Both the position numbers and the translations under genes were made by a program. DNA of 33,523 nt from Pseudomonadota bacterium (GTDB lineage: Bacteria; Pseudomonadota; Alphaproteobacteria; Acetobacterales; Acetobacteraceae), in contig JAJYYH010000029.1 in the NCBI GenBank assembly GCA_021801255.1, positions 1-33,523 on the forward strand, in the 5' to 3' direction. Positions 25,497 through 31,847 of the stretch are shown here, in pieces. Within the stretch, counting starts at the first letter, position 1, and every line of letters begins with the position of its first letter. The notes below the pieces were generated by a model. The model was not told where the DNA came from and did no database searches. It was given only the letters and a program-made list of their open reading frames with translations.

Positions 25497-25510
25497 TGTT
25501 ACATGTAACA
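25497..25510. promoter_or_regulatory. 14-bp palindromic operator of the MazEF pair
   Basis: TGTTACATGTAACA is a perfect palindrome centred 18-31 bp upstream of the antitoxin start. Antitoxins of this class bind such sites to repress their own operon. Binding is inferred from position and symmetry. Confidence 0.6.
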
Positions 25511-25579
25511 GGCGGGTGCGCGTTTCTCAAGAGCCGATCGGGTTTCTGGCCGCTCTGGCGACCGACGCCGTGGCCTCGA

Positions 25580-26131
25580 TCACGCCGAGGACGCGGGCAC
25601 CCAGCGGTAAAGCGTCGGCAACGACACGCCGAGGTTTCTTGCGACCTCCCTCGGCCGCACGCCGGACCCGAGCAGCGTGCGCGCGGCGTCCATCTTGCTC
25701 GGCGTCATCTTGCGCTTGCGCCCTCCGACGCGGCCGGCGGCGCGCGCAACCGCGAGCCCGGCGCGGGTGCGCTCGACGATCATCTCACGTTCCATCTCGG
25801 CAAGACTGGCCATCACGTGAAAGAAGAACCGGCCGGCCGCGGTGCCGGTGTCGATCGCCTCGGTCAGGCTGCGGAAATGCACGCCCCGGTCACGTAATTG
25901 AAGCGTCACGCTGACGAGCTGCGAGACGCTGCGGCCGAGGCGGTCGAGCTTCCAGACCACCAGCGTGTCGCCGGCGCGCAGAAGATCCAGGGCGCTGGCG
26001 AGACCGGGGCGATCCTCGCGGGTGCCGCTGGCCTTATCCTCGATGACCCGCTCGCACCCGGCTTGCGCAAGCGCCGTGCGCTGGAGCTCGAGATTCTGAT
26101 CCTGCGTCGAAACCCGCGCGTAGCCGATTAG
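25580..26131 (-). CDS. serine recombinase (Tn3-type resolvase/invertase family)
   Basis: The protein has 183 residues from the ATG at 26129-26131; the frame is open further up but the family begins [18 protein letters not shown]. Ser9 is the nucleophile. [30 protein letters not shown] and [21 protein letters not shown] (residues ~100-120) are the catalytic and dimer-interface blocks. The C-terminal helix-turn-helix is [16 protein letters not shown] followed by [15 protein letters not shown]. It could resolve multimers of the excised island or invert DNA. Its start overlaps the stop of the DUF927-like fragment (ATG CTAA), so both are read as one unit. Confidence 0.92.
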   Translation of the reverse strand, partial: LIGYARVSTQDQNLELQRTALAQAGCERVIEDKASGTREDRPGLASALDLLRAGDTLVVWKLDRLGRSVSQLVSVTLQLRDRGVHFRSLTEAIDTGTAAGRFFFHVMASLAEMEREMIVERTRAGLAVARAAGRVGGRKRKMTPSKMDAARTLLGSGVRPREVARNLGVSLPTLYRWVPASSA

Positions 26132-26544
26132 CATGCGCACCCCGACGGATCGCCTTCCAGCTCGCCGAACGCCGCGAGATAGGCTTTCACCGCCCGCGCG
26201 GCGCCCCGGCTTGGGCGCACGGTAAAGCCACGCCGGGCGAGCAGCCGGGCGAGATTGAAGGGCGGCCCGCGCAAGAGGCGCCGCGGCACGACCAGGCGGA
26301 CCTCCTCGCCGTCTCGGTCCAGGAACCGGACCAGCGGTCCCGACGCGCGGGCCTCGGCGTCGTAGCTGTCGCCGAGCACGTCGATGCGCCCGCAAACCAG
26401 CTCGGGAAACGCGCCAGGGCGCAGGCGGAGCAGCCCGTCGCCGGTCAGCCGGTAGCGCTCCCCGGTGGCGGCCTCGGCGGCCTGAAGCGCGCTCTGAGCG
26501 CGCCGCGCGTTGCGTGCCTCCGCAAGATCGATCGTCGCCGCCAT
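26128..26544 (-). CDS. stand-alone DUF927-type N-terminal domain protein
   Basis: The protein has 138 residues, with ATG at 26542-26544. Residues ~30-130 (ERYRLTGDGLLRLRPGAFPE, then GRIDVLGDSYD, LVRFLDRDGEEVRLVVPRRLL, LARRGFTVRPSRGAARAVKAYLAAF) align without large gaps to residues ~45-150 of the DUF927 protein encoded at 22930-24831. The ATPase core is missing; the ORF ends in GDPSGCAC just where the resolvase begins. It is either a genuine small partner or decoy of the helicase or the 5' remnant of a second DUF927 gene cut by the resolvase insertion. The frame is fully open, which argues against long decay. Confidence 0.7.
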   Translation of the reverse strand: MAATIDLAEARNARRAQSALQAAEAATGERYRLTGDGLLRLRPGAFPELVCGRIDVLGDSYDAEARASGPLVRFLDRDGEEVRLVVPRRLLRGPPFNLARLLARRGFTVRPSRGAARAVKAYLAAFGELEGDPSGCAC

Positions 26545-26670
26545 CCCTGCCGCCCTCCGCGCGGTTTATCGAAACCCGTGAGAGGGTAAGGATTTGAGAA
26601 ATCTATTTCAAGAAAGGATTTCGAGAACCGCGACGCCGCGATCTTCGGTCACGCACGACACCGCTCGCCG

Positions 26671-26700
26671 CCCTCTCGAAAACGGCCGTTTACGAGAGGG
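26671..26700. repeat. 30-bp palindrome in a divergent intergenic region
   Basis: CCCTCTCG (26671-26678) pairs with CGAGAGGG (26693-26700), and the inner AAACGGCCGTTT pairs with itself; only one A/A mismatch interrupts a 30-bp inverted repeat. It lies upstream of the DUF927-like fragment gene. A related GAGAGGG occurs at 26580-26585. It could be a dimer-protein operator, a resolvase-type site or a cruciform; there is no T run for a terminator. Confidence 0.65.
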
Positions 26701-26852
26701 TGTCAAAGCCGGCGCAGCGCCAGGCCGAGCGGATAGCTGCGCGTTGGCGCTTCTACGCGGAGACGCGGCGCGAACGTGGCGCGGCGTTGCTCGCGCGAGC
26801 GGCCATCGGGCGTGCGCCTGCGGGGCTTGGCGGCGTTGTGAGTGACCGATAG
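26700..26852 (+). CDS. possible small hypothetical protein
   Basis: The frame has 50 codons from the GTG at 26700 with high third-position GC throughout and an amphipathic helix (QRQAERIAARWRFYAETRRE, then GAALLARAAIGRAP). The AGAGGG next to the start is too close for a standard ribosome-binding site. It may instead be a fragment of a larger lost gene. No family is recognised. The rest of 26545-26957 holds only the palindrome and no other supported feature. Confidence 0.28.
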   Translation: MSKPAQRQAERIAARWRFYAETRRERGAALLARAAIGRAPAGLGGVVSDR

Positions 26853-26957
26853 TCTGAAGGCGCGTCCCCGATCCATGAAAAATGAGGATACCAGCGTTCA
26901 TGCGGGGAAGGCGCTCCAGTCGCTTCCCACATAGTTTGGTCCTATAGGAGACGAAAG

Positions 26958-27248
26958 ATGGCACCTGAATTGAATAGCTGGCCCGCCCCACCCGTGAAGG
27001 GCGCCCAATTTCGAGATTTTCTGACTCACCACGCCCTCGACAGGTCAAACCCCAGACTGGGGTTTCTGTATAGCGAGCGCGCCTTGGCATTTCAGGGTGC
27101 CCTTGACGAGTTTAGTGCGGACGACAGCGACCCTTGCGACTATATTAGGCGCCTGCGCGTCCGGCAGCGCTTCGCCTCCGAGGGTGCAAAGCTAGTCTAT
27201 GACGAAATTGTTTTGGGGGTTTACTACAGATATTGCCCAGGTGACTGA
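26958..27248 (+). CDS. small hypothetical protein, island cargo
   Basis: The protein has 96 residues, with ATG at 26958 and TAGGAGAC 7 bp upstream, a good site. It starts MAPELNSWPAPPVKGAQFRDF and is acidic and aromatic, with FLYSERALAFQGALDEFSADD, then YIRRLRVRQRFASEGAKLVYDEI. Codon use is less GC-rich than that of its neighbours, consistent with separate acquisition. No domain is recognised. Its place between the toxin-antitoxin/resolvase block and the repeats makes it a cargo or defence candidate by position only. Confidence 0.55.
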   Translation: MAPELNSWPAPPVKGAQFRDFLTHHALDRSNPRLGFLYSERALAFQGALDEFSADDSDPCDYIRRLRVRQRFASEGAKLVYDEIVLGVYYRYCPGD

Positions 27249-27422
27249 CACGCACGCTGCCCTTTTCCTCGCCCACGATACGCCCCTTCCCTCGTCCTCT
27301 TGGCTCGCCTACGCCCTTTCCCTGCACCCGGTGGCGGCTATCTTCCCGCAGGCGTGCCCGGACCCTCGTCATGGTGCATCATTCTCGCTTGGATTGCGGG
27401 TCGAGATGATGCGCCAGCGCCG
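27249..27422. other. stretch without a supported gene
   Basis: This stretch lies between the small gene and the first BrnT remnant. Frames are short or lack start signals. It may hold decayed sequence; I see no repeat or hairpin worth naming. Confidence 0.3.
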
Positions 27423-27510
27423 GGCTCGACCCGTCGCGCGGGATCCGCGAAAGCGGGGCGCCCGTCCGAGAAGGAAAATCCGCGCTCGCGCAGGGATTGC
27501 GAGCGTCAAG
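27423..27510 (-). pseudogene. BrnT-like toxin remnant, older copy
   Basis: On the minus strand one frame reads LRERGFSFSDG then AFADPARRVEP, matching the better-preserved BrnT remnant at 28447-28577, but the match stops after VEP and the surrounding sequence is unrelated. Positions 27423-27640 and 28494-28704 are recognisably homologous, so this is one arm of an older duplication that also includes the adjoining repeat. Confidence 0.4.
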
Positions 27511-27640
27511 CGCGAGGGCGCCCGTGCCAAGCTCCGGCTGATCTGCGTCTCGCGGAGCGCCCGACCGCCGCGCGCGGCCGGGTCGGCTGCCAGGCTGTCC
27601 CCTGATTGCAAAGGGTCGAGACGGCGGATCGCGGATGCGC

Positions 27641-28047
27641 TGGGGTGCCCAGAGGGCGTTTGATAGTGTGATACGATCGACCGATAGTGTGATACTATCG
27701 AAGGCGAAAAAACCAAGCATTATCAACGATGTGACATTGTGATGCGTGTGATGCGTTTTTTTGCGTAAAGTTCGTGGGCGCAAAGCGTTTTAGGTGATAA
27801 GCGTGACATTACAATGATATAAGTGCGGACAAGGCGCACGATAAGGCGCTCTTTGGCTGGCGGGGCGCGCCCCTCGCATCACACACCGCGCACCCTTCGC
27901 GCCGGGCATCGACGGCCTCGCGCCGGGCGCCTCGAGGGCCTCGCGTGCCTCCCAAGGCGTGCCGCGCGCGCTCCCCGAGATGCGTCCAATCGCCGGCTCG
28001 CGCACCCGCGCCCGAGGCGGCGCGCGAGCGCAAAGGGCTCGGCGACG
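27641..28047 (+). repeat. island repeat unit, copy 1 (407 bp) with TGTGAT iterons
   Basis: This unit is identical to 28974-29380 apart from two bases near 27706-27715. It carries TGTGAT at 27667, 27688, 27738 and 27747 and TGTGAC at 27730; the first two are 21 bp apart. It also has a palindrome CGATAGT-GTGAT-ACTATCG (27682-27700), an AT-rich stretch, a DnaA-box-like TTATCAAC, and ATCACA at 27878 in the other orientation. The motif matches the array at 16697-16807. A 71-codon minus-strand frame (27790-28005) is repeated in copy 3 but I do not take it as a gene. Confidence 0.85.
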
Positions 28048-28176
28048 CGCCGAGCGGGGCGGCCAAATCCTCGAGGCCGCCGCCGCGCGGCTCTGATCCG
28101 CTGGCGAACACCGCGCCGGCGACGCGGAGGGGAGAGGAAATCTCGCGCGACGAGGCCATGATGGCTCGTCGTCGCT

Positions 28177-28580
28177 TCAGTCCGGCATAAGGGCGGCGAG
28201 GGCGGTTTCCGGCGCCTTGGCGACGATCCGCAGCAGGGCACGCGCCGGGCCGCGTGGGAGGCGTTTGCCTTGCTTCCAGTTCCGCACGGGCGCCACCGGC
28301 AAGCCCAGGCGCGCCGCGAAGGCATCTTGCGACAACCCTACCTTGTGCCGGACGTGGCGCGCCTAGGCGGCGGCTTCCTCGCGCGCCTCCGCGTCATCCT
28401 CGGCCTGATGGCGGCCGATATCGGCCTCCCTGGTGGCATCGATGCGCGGCCAAAGAGCCGAAATCGGGGCTCTCCGTCGTCAAAGCGGTCGTCCGGCTCG
28501 ACCCGTCGCGCGGGATCGGCGAAAGCGGCCAGCACGTCCGAGAAGGAAAATCCGCGCTCGCGCAGGGATTGCGAGCGTCA
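28177..28580 (-). pseudogene. decayed BrnT toxin - HTH antitoxin pair joined by deletion
   Basis: On the minus strand 28577-28447 reads RSQSLRERGFSFSDVLAAF, then ADPARRVEPDDRFDDGEPRF and RLFGRA, the N-terminal half of a BrnT-type RNase toxin; an in-frame stop just upstream and the next frame's ARDARN indicate a frameshift. The sequence then passes in another frame into DATREADIGRHQAEDDAEA (28440 on), an in-frame TAG at 28363-28365, and VRHKVGLSQDAFAARLGLPV, RNWKQGKRLPRGPARALLRI and LAALMPD, ending at 28177. The last part is a clear Xre-type antitoxin HTH. The toxin's C-terminus and antitoxin's N-terminus are missing, so one deletion fused them. Confidence 0.65.
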
Positions 28581-28704
28581 CGCGCGAGGGCGCCGGTGCC
28601 CATGCTCCGGCTGATCTGGGTCTCGCGGAGCGCCCGACCGCCGCGCGCGGCTGCCAACGTGTCGCCTGTTCGCAAAGGGTCGAGACGGCGGGTCGCGGAT
28701 GCGC

Positions 28705-28973
28705 TGGGGTGCCCAGAGGGCGTTTGATAGTGTGATACGATCGACCGATAGTGTGATACTATCGAAGGCGAAAAAACCAAGCATTATCAACGATGTGACA
28801 TTGTGATGCGTGTGATGCGTTTTTTTGCGTAAAGTTCGTGGGCGCAAAGCGTTTTAGGTGATAAGCGTGACATTACAATGATATAAGTGCGGACAAGGCG
28901 CACGATAAGGCGCTCTTTGGCTGGCGGGGCGCGCCCCTCGCATCACACGCCGCGCGCCCTTCGCGCCGGGCAT
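28705..28973 (+). repeat. island repeat unit, copy 2 (269 bp, shortened)
   Basis: This is the same sequence as the first 269 bp of copies 1 and 3, with about two mismatches near its end (CACGCCGCGCGCCC for CACACCGCGCACCC). It holds the same set of TGTGAT motifs and the CGATAGT palindrome. It directly abuts copy 3, so copies 2 and 3 are a head-to-tail tandem with a 269-bp period. Confidence 0.85.
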
Positions 28974-29380
28974 TGGGGTGCCCAGAGGGCGTTTGATAGT
29001 GTGATACGATCGACCGATAGTGTGATACTATCGAAGGCAAAAAAACCCAGCATTATCAACGATGTGACATTGTGATGCGTGTGATGCGTTTTTTTGCGTA
29101 AAGTTCGTGGGCGCAAAGCGTTTTAGGTGATAAGCGTGACATTACAATGATATAAGTGCGGACAAGGCGCACGATAAGGCGCTCTTTGGCTGGCGGGGCG
29201 CGCCCCTCGCATCACACACCGCGCACCCTTCGCGCCGGGCATCGACGGCCTCGCGCCGGGCGCCTCGAGGGCCTCGCGTGCCTCCCAAGGCGTGCCGCGC
29301 GCGCTCCCCGAGATGCGTCCAATCGCCGGCTCGCGCACCCGCGCCCGAGGCGGCGCGCGAGCGCAAAGGGCTCGGCGACG
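28974..29380 (+). repeat. island repeat unit, copy 3 (407 bp)
   Basis: This is the full-length partner of copy 1 with two mismatches in 407 bp; beyond 29380 the sequence differs from copy 1. The near-identity of units lying over 1 kb apart implies recent duplication or continuing homogenisation, unlike the decayed toxin-antitoxin DNA between copies 1 and 2. Confidence 0.85.
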
Positions 29381-29623
29381 GCGCCCTCGGCGCGGGTCCT
29401 TCCTGAGGAAAAAATGTTCCCGCGGGTAATTCGGCCCTCGGTCGCGCGCGCGCTTTTTCGAGCAAAATCAGCGCGTTATGCTTGCGCTCGTGCTGCTCCG
29501 CGCGCGGAAAGCGCGCAACAGGCGCGCATCGGCGCACGAGCGCGCGCCGCTTTCGCATCTCCGCGTTGGTCCGCCGTTGGTCCGCGAAAGCGTCTTTCCG
29601 GCAGCCGATCGAGATTTAACCCA
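29381..29623. other. right end of the island, no supported gene
   Basis: This stretch is GC-rich and open in several frames without start signals. A minus-strand frame (EQHERKHNALILLEKARARPR) looks protein-like but reads on into the repeat, so it is at best a gene fragment. The candidate integrase arm site is at 29565-29585. Confidence 0.35.
29565..29585 (+). repeat. tandem 10-mer, candidate integrase arm site (right)
   Basis: GTTGGTCCGC occurs twice, separated by one C, identical in sequence and orientation to 16575-16595. It lies 39 bp inside the right att copy. Confidence 0.6.
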
Positions 29624-29678
29624 TTGATTTAATTGGTCGGGCAGGCGGGATTCGAACCCACGACCTCCAGTCCCCCAG
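29624..29678. repeat. att site, right (inside tRNA-Pro)
   Basis: This 55-bp block is identical to 16392-16446. It spans from just beyond the tRNA CCA end to base 32 of the tRNA (first base of the anticodon loop). The crossover therefore most likely lies in the anticodon-loop/T-arm part, a standard class of tRNA target for tyrosine integrases, and insertion keeps the tRNA whole. Confidence 0.92.
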
Positions 29679-29710
29679 ACTGATGCGCTACCAGGCTGCG
29701 CTACTGCCCG
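29634..29710 (-). tRNA. tRNA-Pro (anticodon GGG)
   Basis: This 77-nt cloverleaf is on the minus strand. The acceptor CGGGCAG pairs with CTGCCCG, followed by A and an encoded CCA; the D arm has GCGC/GCGC. The anticodon stem TCAGT/ACTGG (with one T-G pair) holds the loop CTGGGGG, giving anticodon GGG. The T arm contains GTTCGAAT. It reads the proline codon CCC. Its 3' part doubles as the right att site of the island, and a truncated copy of it lies at the island's other end. Confidence 0.95.
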
Positions 29711-29871
29711 ACCGTGCCGAAGCCGAGGGCTGGGATGTAGCAGCGCCACCGGGGGGCTGCAACCGCAGAGATCAGAGCCAGAAAAACAATCGAACTTGAA
29801 AAAGCATACCCTTTGGAGACATTGATTTTTACGATCGATTTCGCGGCGCGAGGGCATTCTTTTGCAAACTC

Positions 29872-30474
29872 TCAGTCGCCGAGCTTGGCGCGCAGCATCT
29901 CCAGCGTCGCCAGCGTCTCGATAAGAGCGGCGCGCAGGCGGGCGGTTTCGGCTTCGACGTCGGCGCTCGCCCGGCTAGCCGGGCGAGCGGGAAGGCGGGG
30001 CGTGGGGGGTGAAGCGGGCGCCAAGCCAGGGATCGGTAGTTCGCTCTGCACCACTGCCGCCGCCGCGCTCTCGCTTTCCTCGGCCGGCGGCGGTGGGATG
30101 TCGTCGGCGAGCTTGCCGCCGCCTTCCCGCAGCAGCCGCTGCACACCCTTGATGGTATAGCCCTGGATGTAGAGCAGGGCGGAAATCCGTCGCAGCAGGG
30201 TGATATCGTCGGGCCGGTAATAGCGCCGCCCGCCGCCGCGCTTCAGCGGTTTGACCTGGGGAAACTTGGTCTCCCAAAAACGCAGCACGTGCTGCGGGAT
30301 GTGCAAATCGTCGGCGACCTCGCTGATGGTGCGAAAGGCGCTTGGCGCCTTGCGCGTTTTGCGTTGTGCCGCCGCGACGCCCGGCTCAGCGTCATCGTGA
30401 GGCTCAGCGTCATCGCGCTCCTCCGTGGTCGGGGTGCTGCCGTTCGCAGGCGCATCCGCGGGATCATCGCTCAT
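29872..30474 (-). CDS. MerR-family transcriptional regulator
   Basis: The protein has 200 residues. An acidic, disordered N-terminus (~45 residues) precedes a MerR helix-turn-helix ([26 protein letters not shown], then [19 protein letters not shown]) at ~48-95 and an activation-type helix ([19 protein letters not shown]). The C-terminal ~90 residues are Pro/Ala-rich and end in a helix ([23 protein letters not shown]), perhaps for dimerisation. It lacks effector-binding cysteines. The start overlaps the ihfA stop (ATGA); this ihfA-merR pair is common in alphaproteobacteria. Target genes are unknown. Confidence 0.9.
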   Translation of the reverse strand: MSDDPADAPANGSTPTTEERDDAEPHDDAEPGVAAAQRKTRKAPSAFRTISEVADDLHIPQHVLRFWETKFPQVKPLKRGGGRRYYRPDDITLLRRISALLYIQGYTIKGVQRLLREGGGKLADDIPPPPAEESESAAAAVVQSELPIPGLAPASPPTPRLPARPASRASADVEAETARLRAALIETLATLEMLRAKLGD

Positions 30475-30779
30475 TCTTCATCATCCGCCACCTCAAGACC
30501 GTTGACCTGGGCCTTGAGAACCTGGCTCGGGCGGAACACCAGCACGCGGCGCGGCAGGATCGGCACCTCGACGCCGGTTTTCGGGTTGCGACCGATGCGG
30601 CGGCCCTTCTGGCGGACCGAAAACGTGCCGAAGCGACTGATTTTTACCGATTCGCCGCGCTCCAGCATCGCCGCGATGCGGGCCAGCACGGATTCAAGGA
30701 GTTCGGCCGATTCGTTGCGGGAAAGACCGATCTGTTCATAGATCGTCTCGGCGAGATGGGCGCGGGTTACGGTGTCCAT
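30471..30779 (-). CDS. ihfA: integration host factor subunit alpha
   Basis: The protein has 102 residues of the HU/IHF family. It shows [24 protein letters not shown] in the dimerisation helices and the DNA-binding arm around [27 protein letters not shown] (residues ~62-90), with the intercalating Pro in the NPKTG turn. IHF bends DNA and aids nucleoid structure, replication and tyrosine-integrase recombination, including elements like the adjacent island. It is the second-last gene of the rpmF-plsX-fabH-ihfA-merR series. Gene name by family pattern and context. Confidence 0.95.
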   Translation of the reverse strand: MDTVTRAHLAETIYEQIGLSRNESAELLESVLARIAAMLERGESVKISRFGTFSVRQKGRRIGRNPKTGVEVPILPRRVLVFRPSQVLKAQVNGLEVADDEE

Positions 30780-30862
30780 CGGCCAAGGCTAGGCGGAACC
30801 AACGCCTCCGTCAAGAAATCTCAAAGGATCAGCGGGTTGGCCAGGTTTCCACGAGACCCCCG

Positions 30863-31840
30863 CTAGAGCCGCACGAGCGCTGAGCCCCAGGTGAGGCCGC
30901 CGCCCAAAGCTTCCATCAGCACCAGATCGCCGCGCCGGATACGGCCATCGCCCACCGCCTCGGCGAGCGCCAGCGGGATCGAGGCGGCCGAGGTGTTGGC
31001 ATGGCGGTCGATCGTCACCACCACCCGCTCGGGCGGCAGGCCGAGTTTTTTGCCCATTGCCTCGATGATGCGGAGATTGGCCTGGTGCGGCACCAGCCAA
31101 TCGACCGCGCCGCGCTCCAGCCCATTGGCGGCGAGCGCTTCCTCGACGGCGGCGGCCAGCAGCGTCACCGCTTGGCGGAACACCGCCGGGCCGTTCATCT
31201 TGAGGGTGCCGGGTAGATCGTGCCGCCCGACCGCGCCATCGACATAGAGAATATCGCCGTGGCGGCCATCGGCGTGCAGATGGGTCGAGAGCACACCGCG
31301 CGCCGTGGCCGGATCGCCGCTGTCCCGGGCGGCGTGCAGGAATACCGCCCCGGCGCCATCGCCGAACAGCACGCAGGTGCCGCGATCCTGCCAATCCAGG
31401 ATGCGCGAATAGACCTCCGAGCCGATCACCAACACACCTCGCGCCTGGCCAGCGCGGATCATGCCCTCGGCGACCGCCAGCGCGTAGATGAAGCCGGAAC
31501 AGGCGGCCGCGAGGTCAAAGGCGAAGCCGCGCGTCACGCCCAGCGCCGCCTGCACACGCAGAGCGGTCGCGGGAAAGGCCTGATCGGGGGTGCTGGTCGC
31601 GAGAATGATCGCATCGACCTCGCCCGGCCCAGCGCCGGCATCACGCAGCGCTGCTTCGGCCGCGCGCGCACCCATGAACGCCGCGGTCTCGCCCTCGCCC
31701 GCGACATGGCGCTGGCGGATGCCGGTGCGCTCCTGGATCCAGGCATCCGAGGTGTCGAGCGAGCGCGCGAGTTCATCGTTGGTGACAATCAGGTTCGGCA
31801 AATAGCCGCCGATTCCGGCGAGGATGGCGCGCTTCGACAT
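30863..31840 (-). CDS. fabH: beta-ketoacyl-ACP synthase III (FabH)
   Basis: The protein has 325 residues. It condenses acetyl-CoA with malonyl-ACP to start fatty acid synthesis. The catalytic triad is visible: C114 in LAAACSGF, H252 in LVPHQANLRI and N282 in HANTSAASIPLAL. DTSDAWIQERTGIRQRH (near 29-45) and the end GLTWGSALVRL are typical. It lies 7 bp downstream of plsX, a widely conserved pairing that joins fatty-acid start and phospholipid synthesis. It starts at the ATG at 31838-31840. Confidence 0.97.
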   Translation of the reverse strand: MSKRAILAGIGGYLPNLIVTNDELARSLDTSDAWIQERTGIRQRHVAGEGETAAFMGARAAEAALRDAGAGPGEVDAIILATSTPDQAFPATALRVQAALGVTRGFAFDLAAACSGFIYALAVAEGMIRAGQARGVLVIGSEVYSRILDWQDRGTCVLFGDGAGAVFLHAARDSGDPATARGVLSTHLHADGRHGDILYVDGAVGRHDLPGTLKMNGPAVFRQAVTLLAAAVEEALAANGLERGAVDWLVPHQANLRIIEAMGKKLGLPPERVVVTIDRHANTSAASIPLALAEAVGDGRIRRGDLVLMEALGGGLTWGSALVRL

Positions 31841-31847
31841 CGCCGCC

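Larger units (their letters stand above)
16392..29678. mobile_element. integrated satellite-like genomic island in tRNA-Pro(GGG)
   Basis: About 13.3 kb lies between two identical 55-bp direct repeats (16392-16446 and 29624-29678). The right copy is the 3' part of an intact tRNA-Pro gene; the left is a displaced tRNA fragment. Inside are a tyrosine integrase next to the left repeat, an AlpA-like DNA-binding protein, a Toprim primase, a DUF927 ATPase, a MazE-like/MazF pair, a serine resolvase, decayed toxin-antitoxin genes and several unknown genes. No structural phage or conjugation genes are visible. This combination resembles P4-like or other satellite islands that replicate but depend on a helper. 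The helper and packaging are inference. The repeats, integrase and tRNA target are directly seen. Confidence 0.88.

Noticed and set aside
24828-25508. 226-codon plus-strand ORF after the DUF927 gene
   Set aside because: It is the antisense of the MazE-like/MazF pair; its composition is Arg/Pro-rich and without a domain.
27667-27752. TGTGA motifs as CRP/FNR binding sites
   Set aside because: CRP sites need two half-sites as an inverted repeat with fixed spacing. Here the motifs are mostly direct repeats with 9-21 bp spacing, repeated at both island ends, so iteron-like use fits better.
27790-28005. 71-residue minus-strand ORF repeated at 29123-29338
   Set aside because: It is identical only because the whole repeat is duplicated; it lacks a ribosome-binding site and is cut in copy 2. 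GC-rich DNA gives such open frames on both strands.
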